A DNA stretch of 64,000 nucleotides from an uncultured Clostridia bacterium (GCA_902477755.1 CABSIK010000002.1:124001-188000); one strand, 5' to 3'; positions 7,263-16,326 are shown, numbered from the stretch's first letter. Program-made: numbers and translations. Notes: generated by a model from the letters alone, not told the origin.

Positions 7263-8423
7263 ATGAAAAAGTCAATGACCCTTCTGCTGGCGGCAGTGGT
7301 GGCAATGTTTGCAGGATGCGGACAGGAAGAAACGGCAGAGAAACAGCCGGAAGTGACTGTGGAAAAAACGGCTGAAGAACTGAAGGAAGATGCTGTGACA
7401 GAAAAAGTGGAGCAAATGACTGTAGAGGAAAAGGTGGGACAGATGCTCATGATGGATTTTCGAAAGAATCCTGATGACAGCGGCATGACTGTTCTTTCGG
7501 AGGATGTGGCACAGAAGATCGCGGACTACCATTTGGGCGGTGTCATTTTGTTTGCGGAAAATCTGGATACGGCAGAGCAGACAAAAGAACTTGTGGCAGA
7601 TATGCAGAAAGCGGCGGACATGCCTTTGCTCATTGGCATTGATGAGGAGGGGGGCATGGTTTCCAGACTGGATAAAAGTCAGATTCCTCATACCTCCATT
7701 CCCAATGCGAAGGACATGAATGGGGATACAGCACAGGCAGAAACAGCCGGCAAAGAAATTGGCAGTGTGCTGTCAGAGATGGGAATCAATGTGGATTTTG
7801 CGCCCATCGCGGATATTCACACCAATCCGGAAAATACTGTCATTGGTGATCGTGCTTATGGCACCGATGCCCAGACAGTAGCAGATATGGCATCCGCCTT
7901 TACAAAAGGACTGGAAAGCGAAGGTGTCAGCGCAACAGCAAAACATTTCCCGGGACATGGTGATACAGGAACCGATTCCCATGACGGCATGGCTGTTTCA
8001 GAGCATGACCTGCAACGGCTGGAAGAAGTGGAATTTGTACCTTTTCAGCGTTTGGCAGACGAAGGAATTGACTTGATGATGGTGGGACACATCACCATGC
8101 CTAATGTGACAGATGACGGTCTGCCGGCAAGCATTTCCAAAGAAGCCATTGATTTATTGCGGGAAGAATTGGACTATGACGGTATTGTCATCACCGATGC
8201 CATGAATATGGGTGCCATTGTGGATTATTATCCAGATGGGGAGGCGGCAGTGAAAGCTGTGGAAGCAGGGGTGGATATTGTGCTGATGCCTGCGGATTTG
8301 GATGATGCTTACAATAGCCTATGTGAAGCAGTACAAAATGGGGAAATTTCTGAAACACGACTGGATGAAAGTGTGGAAAGAATCCTTTCTTTGAAGTATG
8401 ACAAGGGAATGTTGGTTCCCTAA
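7263..8423 (+). CDS. Glycoside hydrolase family 3 lipoprotein (beta-N-acetylhexosaminidase type)
   Basis: This protein of 386 residues probably removes N-acetylglucosamine from muropeptides or other glycans at the outer face of the membrane. The signal ends in a lipobox (FAGC, Cys about residue 19). The (beta/alpha)8 domain carries KHFPGHGDTGTDSHDGM, the NagZ-type loop whose Asp-x-His pair acts as general acid/base, and ITDAMNMGAI with the catalytic Asp. It is a one-domain enzyme, as in Gram-negative NagZ, and lacks the second domain of Bacillus NagZ. AGGAGG before 7263 decides the start over an upstream in-frame ATG. Confidence 0.88.
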   Translation: MKKSMTLLLAAVVAMFAGCGQEETAEKQPEVTVEKTAEELKEDAVTEKVEQMTVEEKVGQMLMMDFRKNPDDSGMTVLSEDVAQKIADYHLGGVILFAENLDTAEQTKELVADMQKAADMPLLIGIDEEGGMVSRLDKSQIPHTSIPNAKDMNGDTAQAETAGKEIGSVLSEMGINVDFAPIADIHTNPENTVIGDRAYGTDAQTVADMASAFTKGLESEGVSATAKHFPGHGDTGTDSHDGMAVSEHDLQRLEEVEFVPFQRLADEGIDLMMVGHITMPNVTDDGLPASISKEAIDLLREELDYDGIVITDAMNMGAIVDYYPDGEAAVKAVEAGVDIVLMPADLDDAYNSLCEAVQNGEISETRLDESVERILSLKYDKGMLVP

Positions 8424-8433
8424 ATGCAAAGTA

Positions 8434-8462
8434 TTGAAAAAACAACAAAAAATTGGTATAAT
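8434..8462 (+). promoter_or_regulatory. Promoter of the relA-dtd-hemZ-hisS run
   Basis: TTGAAA (8434-8439) and TATAAT (8457-8462) are 17 bases apart, starting only 11 bases after the GH3 stop codon. Confidence 0.75.
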
Positions 8463-8512
8463 ACTTTTTAATCTTTTTTAAAAATCCGAAGAAAAACGGG
8501 GAGTTAAAATAT

Positions 8513-10765
8513 ATGAATGAAGAAGAAAGAGGGGTGACAGGTATGGCTGTTGAAGATCAACTGTATCAGGAACTGGTGGAAAAAATCAAAACGTACCATC
8601 CTGCAAAAGATTTTGATATGCTGGAAAAAGCATACAATCTGGCGAGAGAAGCCCATAAGGATCAAAAACGCAAATCTGGCGAGCCATATATCATTCATCC
8701 TTTGAAAGTTGCGTATATTCTGGCTGAACTGGAATTGGACATGGAATCCATTGTTGCGGGGATTCTCCACGACACCATTGAGGATACGCCTTATACCTAT
8801 GAAGATATTTCACATATTTTCAGTGAGGAAATTGCCGTTTTGGTTGACGGCGTCACAAAATTGGGTAAGTTGTCTTACTCCACAAAAGAAGAAATTCAGG
8901 CAGAAAACTATCGTAAGATGTTTTTGGCAATGGCAAAGGATATCCGCGTTATTTTGATCAAACTGGCTGACCGTCTGCACAATATGCGGACATTGAACTA
9001 TATGACGCCGGAAAAACAGCGGGAAAAAGCCCAGGAAACCATGGATATCTATGCGCCTTTGGCACATCGTCTGGGTATTTCCAAGATCAAATCGGAAATG
9101 GAGGATCTGTGCTTTAAGTATCTGAATCCTGAAGCCTATTTTGATTTGGCTGCAAAAATTGAAAAGAAACGTATTGAGCGTGAAACATTTGTTGCGGATA
9201 TTGTCAAAGAAGTCCGTGAAAAAATGGAAGAAGCAGGTATCAAAGGTAAAATTGATGGCCGCAGCAAACATTTTTTCAGTATCTATAAAAAAATGGTCAA
9301 CCAGAATAAAACACTGGATCAGATTTATGACTTATTTGCCGTTCGTGCCATTGTGGATACGGTTCGTGACTGTTACGCAGTTTTGGGTATCGTCCATACC
9401 ATGTATAAACCTATGCCGGGACGATTTAAGGACTATATCGCTATGCCTAAGCCCAATATGTATCAGTCCCTCCATAATACACTGATTGGCCCTTCCGGTG
9501 AGCCTTTCGAAATCCAGATTCGTACATGGGAAATGCATCGTACCAGTGAATATGGTATCGCAGCCCATTGGAAATACAAAGAAGGCAAGTCCGGCGAAAA
9601 AGGCACCAAAAAAGAAGAAGCAAAACTGGCATGGCTCAGACAGATTCTGGAATGGCAAAAGGATATGTCTGATAACAAAGAATATCTGGATACCATTAAA
9701 CTGGATTTGAATATCTTTACCGATCAGGTGTATGCCTTTACACCGCAGGGGGAAGTGATCCAGCTGCCAAAGGGTTCTACACCCATTGACTTTGCTTATA
9801 TGATCCATTCCGCTGTGGGCAATAAGATGGTAGGGGCACGGGTCAATAACCGTATGGTAACCATTGACTATAAGATTCAGAACGGGGATATTGTGGAAAT
9901 CATGACATCCCAGAACTCCAAAGGCCCCAGCCGTGACTGGCTCACATTGGTCAAGAGTTCACAGGCTCGTACCAAAATCAAACAGTGGTTTAAAAAGGAA
10001 GAAAAAGAAGAAAATATCATCCGCGGCCGTGAATTGATTCTGGCGGATATGAAGAAAAAAGGCTTGCAGCCTTCTGACTTGCTTCGTCCGGAATGGCAGG
10101 AGCTTGTCATCAATAAATATGACTTCAAGGACTGGAACGCTGTTCTGGCTGCCATTGGATATGGCGGCTTGAAAGAAGGCCAGGTTGTTAATCGACTGAA
10201 AGAAGAATATCTGAAAGAAAAACGGAAACAGCAGACAGCAGAGGACATTCTCAACGATTTCGAGAAAACTGTCAGCCAGAAACCGTTGAAACATAAGAGC
10301 AAGAGCGGCATTGTGGTAGAAGGCGTCGGCGACGTTGCCGTGCGTTTCTCCAAATGCTGCAGCCCTGTTCCCGGTGATGAAATCATTGGTTTTGTTACCA
10401 GAGGCAGAGGTGTTACCATTCACAGAACAGACTGTATCAACATTCTGAACCTGAGCAACGAAGAACGGGGCAGATTGATTGATGCAGAATGGGATACCCA
10501 GTATACCCATGGGGAAGTGAATGCTTCCTATCTGGCAGAAATTCGTGTCATTGCCAACGACCGTACAGGTCTGCTGCTGGAAATCAGCCGCCATCTGGCA
10601 GACGAAGATATTTCTGTCAAAGGCTTCAATATCCGCACTACAAAGGATATGACAGCTATTTTCAACATTACTATGGAAATCAGAACAAAAGATCAGCTGG
10701 AACGTGTCAATAAACGTCTGAAAGGCATCAAAGGCATCATTGATATTGAACGTGTCAGCGGCTAA
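8513..10765 (+). CDS. relA: Bifunctional (p)ppGpp synthetase/hydrolase, Rel
   Basis: This enzyme makes and degrades the stringent-response alarmone (p)ppGpp. It is 750 residues, the usual length of long Rel proteins. The N-terminal HD hydrolase domain keeps its metal ligands (IIHP near 62 and ILHDTIEDT with HD at 86-87), so hydrolase should be active. The synthetase domain follows with RSKHFFSIYKKM and RFKDYIAMPKPNMYQSLH. After that come a TGS domain (VYAFTPQGEVIQLPKGSTPIDFAY), a region with KCCSPVPGDEIIGFVTRGRG and a C-terminal ACT domain. A second ATG at 8543 also has a good ribosome site (GAGGGG), so the protein may start there. Confidence 0.95.
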   Translation: MNEEERGVTGMAVEDQLYQELVEKIKTYHPAKDFDMLEKAYNLAREAHKDQKRKSGEPYIIHPLKVAYILAELELDMESIVAGILHDTIEDTPYTYEDISHIFSEEIAVLVDGVTKLGKLSYSTKEEIQAENYRKMFLAMAKDIRVILIKLADRLHNMRTLNYMTPEKQREKAQETMDIYAPLAHRLGISKIKSEMEDLCFKYLNPEAYFDLAAKIEKKRIERETFVADIVKEVREKMEEAGIKGKIDGRSKHFFSIYKKMVNQNKTLDQIYDLFAVRAIVDTVRDCYAVLGIVHTMYKPMPGRFKDYIAMPKPNMYQSLHNTLIGPSGEPFEIQIRTWEMHRTSEYGIAAHWKYKEGKSGEKGTKKEEAKLAWLRQILEWQKDMSDNKEYLDTIKLDLNIFTDQVYAFTPQGEVIQLPKGSTPIDFAYMIHSAVGNKMVGARVNNRMVTIDYKIQNGDIVEIMTSQNSKGPSRDWLTLVKSSQARTKIKQWFKKEEKEENIIRGRELILADMKKKGLQPSDLLRPEWQELVINKYDFKDWNAVLAAIGYGGLKEGQVVNRLKEEYLKEKRKQQTAEDILNDFEKTVSQKPLKHKSKSGIVVEGVGDVAVRFSKCCSPVPGDEIIGFVTRGRGVTIHRTDCINILNLSNEERGRLIDAEWDTQYTHGEVNASYLAEIRVIANDRTGLLLEISRHLADEDISVKGFNIRTTKDMTAIFNITMEIRTKDQLERVNKRLKGIKGIIDIERVSG

Positions 10766-10782
10766 TAAATAGGAGGATAAAT

Positions 10783-11235
10783 ATGCGCGCAGTATTGCAG
10801 AGAGTTTCACAGGCAAGTGTAACCGTTGACGGTCAGGTCATCGGTGAAATCGGAAAAGGTGTTATGGTATTGTTCGGCATGCTGGGAACAGATGACGACA
10901 AGACCATCGAATATATGCTGGATAAGGTTGTAAACCTGCGTATTTTTGAAGACGAAAACGGCAAAATGAACCTGTCCTTGCTGGATATTGACGGGGAACT
11001 GCTTATTGTGCCCAACTTCACCCTTTACGGTGATGCAAGAAAAGGCAGACGTCCCGGTTACTCCGGCGGTGCAGCTCCTGATGTGGCAACGGTGCTGTTT
11101 GACAAACTTTGTGCAAAAGCAAAGTCCATGCCCATTAAGAAAGTGGCAACGGGTCAGTTCCAGGCAGATATGAAAGTGGCACTTATCAACGACGGCCCTG
11201 TGACACTGCTGCTGGATAGTGAAAAATTGTTCTAA
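10783..11235 (+). CDS. dtd: D-aminoacyl-tRNA deacylase
   Basis: The enzyme clears D-amino acids, and glycine mischarged on tRNA(Ala), from tRNA. The 150-residue length and the start MRAVLQRVSQASVTVDG are typical of DTD, and the Gly-cisPro motif is present as NDGPVT near the end. The other signature, normally SQFTL, reads PNFTL here, and the RPSFS-type motif reads RPGYS. This is a divergent but intact copy. It follows rel by 17 bases, a common clostridial arrangement. Confidence 0.9.
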   Translation: MRAVLQRVSQASVTVDGQVIGEIGKGVMVLFGMLGTDDDKTIEYMLDKVVNLRIFEDENGKMNLSLLDIDGELLIVPNFTLYGDARKGRRPGYSGGAAPDVATVLFDKLCAKAKSMPIKKVATGQFQADMKVALINDGPVTLLLDSEKLF

Positions 11236-11250
11236 AAAAGGATTTTGGAT

Positions 11251-12702
11251 ATGATATATTATCGTTTACGGGGACATGAGCTGCAAAATGATGTGCAGAC
11301 CATGGTACAGGTGTTTTACCCCAACTTGCATTATTATCGGACAGAGGAAATCTCAGCCGAAGAAACAACTGTAGAAAGTTCCGTGGAAAAAGGCATTGCT
11401 TCGGCAATGCTTTATCGGCGTGGAGCACAGGTTTCTGCATGGTCTGTGCCTTATACGGAACCTTTGACAGAAAAAGAGAAAAAACGTCTGGTGAAGCTGA
11501 CCATTTTTGCCCTTTTGAGCAGAGAAACAGGCATGTATCCCAGATGGGGGCTTTTGACAGGGGTTCGTCCTGCGAAAATCGTCAATACCCTTCTTTCGGA
11601 AGGGAAAAGCGATGAAGAATGTCTGCGTTATCTCACAGAAAAATATCTGGTGGCGCAGCATAAAGCGGAATTGACGTTGAAGGTAGCGAAAGCAGAGCGC
11701 AGGCTTTTGGCAGGCAATGAAAAAACAGACATCAGCCTGTATATCGGCATTCCTTTCTGTCCTACCCGTTGTCTGTACTGTTCCTTTACGGCTTATCCCT
11801 TGAAGCAGTATGAAAAAAGAGTGGACGAGTATCTGGATGCCATGTTCAAGGAAATGGAATATCTGGCTGAGTATGCCCAGAACTTCCATTTGAAAAATAT
11901 TTATATCGGCGGCGGCACACCCACCTCTTTGACCGAAGAACAGCTGGAACGTCTGCTGCAAAAGGTACAGGAATTGTTCGTGCCTACAGAAGATATGGAA
12001 TACACTGTGGAAGCTGGTCGTCCTGATACTATCACGAAGGAAAAACTGCGTTTGATGAAGGTTTACGGTGTCAACCGTATTTCCATCAATCCCCAGACCA
12101 TGAACGAGGAAACCCTTAAGCGTATTGGCAGACGTCATACGGTGGAGGATATCCGTCGGGTATTCTGGGAAGCCAGAGAAGTGGGACATGATAACATCAA
12201 TATGGACTTGATTTTGGGTCTGCCTGAGGAAACACCGGAAGATGTGCGTCAGACCATGGAAGAAATTATGGCACTGGAACCGGATAACGTGACCGTTCAT
12301 ACACTTGCGGTAAAACGTGCATCCCGTTTGAAAGAGCAGTTTGACCTGTATACCATGACCACAGCAGAAGTGCTGGAGGAAATGCTAGAAATCGCGGCAG
12401 ATTATGCGGAAAGAATGGGACTGGAACCTTATTATATGTATCGCCAGAAAAATATGGTAGGGAACTTTGAAAATGTGGGATACTGCAAACCTGGCAAAGA
12501 AGGGGTTTACAATATTCAGATCATGGAAGAAAAACAGACCATTCTGGCAGCAGGGGCAGGGGCAAGCACAAAGACCGTGGACCCTGCTACTGACCGCATT
12601 GAGCGTGTGTTCAACGTAAAGAGCATTGAAGATTATATCGGCAGAATTGACGAAATGATTGAAAGAAAACGGCAGGGATTGCCGCAGGGAGGTAAATTAT
12701 GA
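11251..12702 (+). CDS. hemZ: Oxygen-independent coproporphyrinogen III oxidase-like radical SAM enzyme, HemZ type
   Basis: This 483-residue protein belongs to the HemN/HemZ group of radical SAM enzymes, which oxidise coproporphyrinogen III anaerobically. The N-terminal third is the HemZ-specific extension (YYRLRGHELQNDVQ). The radical SAM cluster motif C-x3-C-x2-C is present as CPTRCLYC, followed by YIGGGTPTSLTEEQL and NRISINPQTM. No other haem-synthesis gene is in the window, so a role as haem chaperone or other SAM-dependent function is possible. ATG at 11251 has AAGGA at good spacing; a TTG two codons earlier is less likely. It overlaps hisS by four bases. Confidence 0.85.
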   Translation: MIYYRLRGHELQNDVQTMVQVFYPNLHYYRTEEISAEETTVESSVEKGIASAMLYRRGAQVSAWSVPYTEPLTEKEKKRLVKLTIFALLSRETGMYPRWGLLTGVRPAKIVNTLLSEGKSDEECLRYLTEKYLVAQHKAELTLKVAKAERRLLAGNEKTDISLYIGIPFCPTRCLYCSFTAYPLKQYEKRVDEYLDAMFKEMEYLAEYAQNFHLKNIYIGGGTPTSLTEEQLERLLQKVQELFVPTEDMEYTVEAGRPDTITKEKLRLMKVYGVNRISINPQTMNEETLKRIGRRHTVEDIRRVFWEAREVGHDNINMDLILGLPEETPEDVRQTMEEIMALEPDNVTVHTLAVKRASRLKEQFDLYTMTTAEVLEEMLEIAADYAERMGLEPYYMYRQKNMVGNFENVGYCKPGKEGVYNIQIMEEKQTILAAGAGASTKTVDPATDRIERVFNVKSIEDYIGRIDEMIERKRQGLPQGGKL

Positions 12703-13946
12703 TTCAGTTGGTAAAAGGTACAAAGGATATTTACGGCGCAGAGGTAAAAGCTTGGCAGCGCATCGAAGGCAAAATGCGCAATCTCTGCGAAACATTCGGC
12801 ATTGGGGAAATCAGAACTCCTGCCTTTGAATTTACAGAACTTTTTGTCAGAGGCGTAGGGGAAACAACCGACATTGTGCAGAAAGAAATGTATACCTTCA
12901 CAGACGATGGCGACAGAAGTCTGACACTGCGTCCCGAAGGTACAGCAGGTGCTGTTCGTGCGTACATCGAACACGGTATGCACAACAACGCGCAGCCCAC
13001 AAAGCTGTATTATATTTCCCCCACATTCCGCTGCGAAAACACACAGGCAGGCAGACAGCGTCAGTTCCACCAGTTTGGTGTGGAAATGCTGGGTTCTTAC
13101 AGTGCAGCACAGGATGCGGAAGCCATTTCCGTTGCGGCAGCACTGCTGGAAGAAATGGGCATCCATGGCGTACAGCTGCGTATGAACAGCTTGGGCTGCC
13201 CTGAATGCCGCAGCAGATACAACAAACAGCTCCGTGAATTTATTGGTAACAATCTGGATAAGCTGTGCCCTACATGTAAAGAACGTTTTGAAAAGAACCC
13301 TCTGCGTGTTCTGGACTGTAAAGAAGAAAGCTGTCAGGCTGTTATTGCAAATGCGCCTTCCGTATTGGATTGTCTGGATGAAGAATGTACTGCGCACTTC
13401 CAGAAAGTACAGGATATTCTGACAGAAATGGGTATCGAATTTGTCATCGACTCTAAGATCGTTCGTGGTCTGGACTACTATACAAGAACTGTATTCGAAT
13501 TTGTATCCGATGGTCTGACTGTTTGCGGCGGTGGTCGTTATGACAATCTGGTAGAAGAATGTGGCGGCAAACCTACAGGTGCCGTTGGTTTCGGTCTGGG
13601 GATCGAAAGATTGATGATGATTCTGGAAAAACAGAATGGTCCCATCGAAGAAGTACCTGAACGTGACGTTTACATCGGTTCCATGGGTGAAAAAGGTTTG
13701 ATTAAAGCACAGGGCATCACACTGGCTCTGCGGAAAGCAGGCGTACGCGCAGAATGTGATACTGTAGAACGCAGCGTAAAAGCACAGATGAAATACGCTA
13801 ACAAAATTGGTGCAAAATACTCCGTGATTATCGGAGATTCTGAACTGGAAAACAACAGCGTGGAACTGAAGGAAATGGAAACAGGTGAGAAAGAAACCGT
13901 TGTTCTTTCCGAACTGGCAGAAGTGCTGAAAACAAAATTGAAATAA
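12699..13946 (+). CDS. hisS: Histidyl-tRNA synthetase
   Basis: This class II synthetase charges tRNA(His). The 415 residues show motif 1 near the start, motif 2 (FRCENTQAGRQRQFHQFG), the two histidine-binding motifs (LDYYTRTVFEF and the GGGRYDNL region) and motif 3 (GFGLGIERL), then the C-terminal anticodon-binding domain (VYIGSMGEKGLIKAQGITLALR). The start overlaps the end of hemZ in an ATGA, so translation is coupled. Length is normal and no key residue is missing. Confidence 0.95.
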   Translation: MIQLVKGTKDIYGAEVKAWQRIEGKMRNLCETFGIGEIRTPAFEFTELFVRGVGETTDIVQKEMYTFTDDGDRSLTLRPEGTAGAVRAYIEHGMHNNAQPTKLYYISPTFRCENTQAGRQRQFHQFGVEMLGSYSAAQDAEAISVAAALLEEMGIHGVQLRMNSLGCPECRSRYNKQLREFIGNNLDKLCPTCKERFEKNPLRVLDCKEESCQAVIANAPSVLDCLDEECTAHFQKVQDILTEMGIEFVIDSKIVRGLDYYTRTVFEFVSDGLTVCGGGRYDNLVEECGGKPTGAVGFGLGIERLMMILEKQNGPIEEVPERDVYIGSMGEKGLIKAQGITLALRKAGVRAECDTVERSVKAQMKYANKIGAKYSVIIGDSELENNSVELKEMETGEKETVVLSELAEVLKTKLK

Positions 13947-13950
13947 GAAG

Positions 13951-14097
13951 AAAAAAGGGACAGATAAAGCAACTTCCCTTAAAAAACATATCAAATAAAA
14001 TCTCAGTAAAAATCAGAAAGCTGAAATCCTCTGCATAACAAAGATTTCAGCTTTCTTTGTTTTCTTATGAAGATGCCCCTAATTCTGTCCCTTTTTT
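13951..14097 (+). terminator. Outer inverted repeat after hisS enclosing a stem-loop element
   Basis: AAAAAAGGGACAG (13951-13963) and CTGTCCCTTTTTT (14085-14097) are perfect 13-base inverted copies. Alone they would make a typical terminator stem with a T tail, but they are 121 bases apart with repeat element copy B between them. The element therefore appears to sit in the loop of the hisS terminator. Confidence 0.6.
13966..14082 (+). repeat. Dispersed stem-loop element, copy B
   Basis: The element runs from AAAGCAACTTCCCTTAA through an AT-rich arm to the central stem AGAAAGCTGAAATC (14015-14028) / GATTTCAGCTTTCT (14043-14056), 14 bp, and ends TTTTCTTATGAAGATGCCCC (14060-14079). It begins 19 bases after the hisS stop codon in the same orientation as the gene. 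Confidence 0.8.
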
Positions 14098-14228
14098 ATT
14101 AGAAATGAAATGGCAATGGATTCTTATTGCAGTATTTTGTTTCTAAAAATGATGAAAATGGATACGGAAAAGAGCAGAAATCCAATTTTTTCGCAAAAAA
14201 AGCAGTGTTTTGACAAAAGAATGTCTGT

Positions 14229-14254
14229 ATTGTGGCAAAAGTCCTTGCCACAAT
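14229..14254. promoter_or_regulatory. Palindromic operator candidate at the aldolase promoter
   Basis: ATTGTGGCAA (14229-14238) and TTGCCACAAT (14245-14254) are perfect 10-base inverted arms around AAGTCC. The right arm contains the -35 hexamer, so a dimeric regulator bound here would compete with RNA polymerase. The regulator is not identified. The rest of 14098-14228 shows no supported gene. Confidence 0.6.
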
Positions 14255-14274
14255 GCCTATTCTGGTATTATAAT
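14245..14274 (+). promoter_or_regulatory. Promoter of the aldolase gene
   Basis: TTGCCA (14245-14250) and TATAAT (14269-14274) are 18 bases apart. The -35 lies in the right arm of the palindrome. Confidence 0.7.
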
Positions 14275-14324
14275 TTTAAAGTAGGATATTTTATTCCTAA
14301 AAAAGAGAAAGAGGTGTTTTAAAA

Positions 14325-15272
14325 ATGGCATTGGTAACAACAAAGGAAATGTTCGAAAAGGCATTCCAGGGCGGTTACGCCATCGGTGCGTTTAACATCA
14401 ATAATATGGAAATCGTACAGGGCGTTGTGGCTGCCGCACAGGCACAGAACTCCGCAGTCATCCTGCAGGTATCTAAAAGTGCGCTGAAATATGCTCACCC
14501 CAAATATCTGAAAGCTATGGTTGATGCGGCTGTAGAAGAAACAGGTCTGGACATTGCGTTGCATCTGGATCATGGCCCCGATCTGGAAACATGTAAAGAA
14601 TGCATCGAATGTGGTTTCACATCCGTTATGTTCGACGGTTCTCACTATGACTACGAAGAAAACGTAGCAAAAACAAAAGAAGTAGTAGAATATGCGCATG
14701 CAAGGGGCGTAGTGGTTGAAGCGGAATTGGGCAAACTTGCAGGCGTGGAAGACGATGTAAAAGTAGACGCTGCCAACGCTACTTACACAGACCCTGACCA
14801 GGCTGTTGACTTCGTAAAACGCACAGGCGTTGACTCTCTGGCAATTGCCATTGGTACAAGCCATGGTGCATACAAATTCAAAGGTGAAGCAAAACTGGAC
14901 TTCGACCGTCTGGAAACCATCACAAAGAAATTGGAAGATGCCGGCTTCCATAATTTCCCTATTGTACTGCATGGTGCTTCTTCTGTTGACCAGAGATGCG
15001 TTGCAATGTGCAATGAATTTGGTGGTAAAATCGACGGTGCAAAAGGTATCCCTGCGGAAATGCTGCGTAAAGCATCTTCCATGGCTGTTTGCAAAATCAA
15101 CATGGACACAGACCTGCGTCTGGCTATGACAGCTGCAATCCGTAAATCCTTTGGCGAAAATCCCGCTGCTTTTGACCCTCGTGGTTACCTGGGTGACGCA
15201 AGAAACCTGATTCAGGAACTGGTAGAAGACAAAATCAAAAACGTAATCGGTTCTGTAGATTCCATGAAATAA
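14325..15272 (+). CDS. fba: Fructose-bisphosphate aldolase, class II
   Basis: This glycolytic enzyme reversibly splits fructose 1,6-bisphosphate into glyceraldehyde 3-phosphate and dihydroxyacetone phosphate with a zinc ion. The 315-residue protein shows the class II residues: LHLDHGPD with catalytic Asp and zinc His, the Glu region VVEAELGKLAGVED, IGTSHGAYK and VLHGASSV with further zinc His residues, and KINMDTDLRLA for phosphate binding. It is a single-gene unit with its own promoter and terminator, separate from the glycolytic operon at 38-45 kb. Confidence 0.95.
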   Translation: MALVTTKEMFEKAFQGGYAIGAFNINNMEIVQGVVAAAQAQNSAVILQVSKSALKYAHPKYLKAMVDAAVEETGLDIALHLDHGPDLETCKECIECGFTSVMFDGSHYDYEENVAKTKEVVEYAHARGVVVEAELGKLAGVEDDVKVDAANATYTDPDQAVDFVKRTGVDSLAIAIGTSHGAYKFKGEAKLDFDRLETITKKLEDAGFHNFPIVLHGASSVDQRCVAMCNEFGGKIDGAKGIPAEMLRKASSMAVCKINMDTDLRLAMTAAIRKSFGENPAAFDPRGYLGDARNLIQELVEDKIKNVIGSVDSMK

Positions 15273-15307
15273 GAAATATCAGAATGATGATATTTAACTA
15301 AAAATAG

Positions 15308-15350
15308 AAAGAGCAATATCTGTTGAACATGCAGATGTTGCTCTTTTTTT
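15308..15350 (+). terminator. Rho-independent terminator after fba
   Basis: AAAGAGCAATATCTG (15308-15322) pairs with CAGATGTTGCTCTTT (15332-15346) with one wobble pair, and a T run follows. Confidence 0.85.
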
Positions 15351-15438
15351 GTACGGGAAAAGATACATATTCTTGCAATGTTTTTATGGATGGGATAAAA
15401 TAGAAACAGAGTATTTTGTAATCTGAGGAGGGATTGTT

Positions 15439-16326
15439 ATGTATGAACTGGTTCAGGTGGCAGCAAACACCTATTATATCAATAGCCCGTCCAAAATGGG
15501 CGTATACCGTGTCAGCGACGATGATGTATGGCTCGTTGACAGCGGCAACGACAAAGACGCAGGCAGAAAAGTACAGAAAATTCTGGAAGCTCAGGGGTGG
15601 AAACTGACAGCCATTATCAATACCCATTCCAACGCTGACCACATCGGTGGCAATACACTGCTGCAAAATCGTTTGAATTGTGCCGTTTACAGCACACCCA
15701 TGGAAAACGCTGTCATCGAAGCGCCAATTCTGGAACCCTCTTTTCTCTATGGGGGCTATCCCTTTAAAAAACTGCGGAATAAATTCTTGATGGCAACACC
15801 ATCCAAAGCCCAAGATATTGGGGAAGCGAAACTGCCGGAAGGTATGGAAATCATTTCGCTGGGCGGTCATTTCTGGCAAATGATCGGTGTGAAAACGCCG
15901 GATGATGTATATTTCCTGGCAGACTGTCTGTTTGGCGAAAATATTGTGGCAAAATACCATGTATCCTTTGTATATGACTTGCAGGCATTTTTGGATACAC
16001 TGGATTTCGTGGAACAGTTCCAAGGAAAACTGTGTATTCCTGCCCATGCGGAACCTACAGAGGATATTGTGTCATTGGTGAAAGTGAACCGTGACAAGTC
16101 TTTGGAAATCCTGAGTAAGCTGCTGGAAATCTGCAAGACACCAAAAAACTTTGAATTGGTATTGAAAGAAGTCTTTGAAGCCTTTGATCTGATTATGGAT
16201 TATGGGCAGTATGTGCTTGTGGGCAGTACCATCCGTTCCTATTTGTCCTATTTGCTGGATAAAGGACAGATGGAGGCTTATGTAGAGGAAAATATGCTTC
16301 TTTGGAAAACAGCAGAGACTGTGTAA
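15439..16326 (+). CDS. Metallo-beta-lactamase-fold hydrolase
   Basis: The 295-residue cytoplasmic protein has the metal-binding core of the MBL fold: NTHSNADHIGG (a variant of H-x-H-x-DH in which the first His is followed by Ser), a second metal site in SLGGHFWQMIGV, DCLFGE and IPAHAEP near the end of the domain. After the MBL domain about 70 helical residues follow, resembling the C-terminal part of some MBL hydrolases with unknown substrate. GAGGAGGGATTGTT precedes the ATG. It stands alone between aldolase and the MATE gene. Function beyond hydrolase is not predictable. Confidence 0.82.
   Translation: MYELVQVAANTYYINSPSKMGVYRVSDDDVWLVDSGNDKDAGRKVQKILEAQGWKLTAIINTHSNADHIGGNTLLQNRLNCAVYSTPMENAVIEAPILEPSFLYGGYPFKKLRNKFLMATPSKAQDIGEAKLPEGMEIISLGGHFWQMIGVKTPDDVYFLADCLFGENIVAKYHVSFVYDLQAFLDTLDFVEQFQGKLCIPAHAEPTEDIVSLVKVNRDKSLEILSKLLEICKTPKNFELVLKEVFEAFDLIMDYGQYVLVGSTIRSYLSYLLDKGQMEAYVEENMLLWKTAETV

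Noticed and set aside
12633..13994. A very long open frame on the minus strand opposite hisS
   Set aside because: It mirrors a strongly biased coding region, has no ribosome site or promoter, and its translation is rich in Cys, Phe and His without any motif. The same applies to long reverse frames opposite pgk, gpmI, eno, metY and glnN.
14110..14322. 70-codon plus-strand frame before fba
   Set aside because: It covers the palindrome and promoter of fba, has no ribosome site and no recognisable product.
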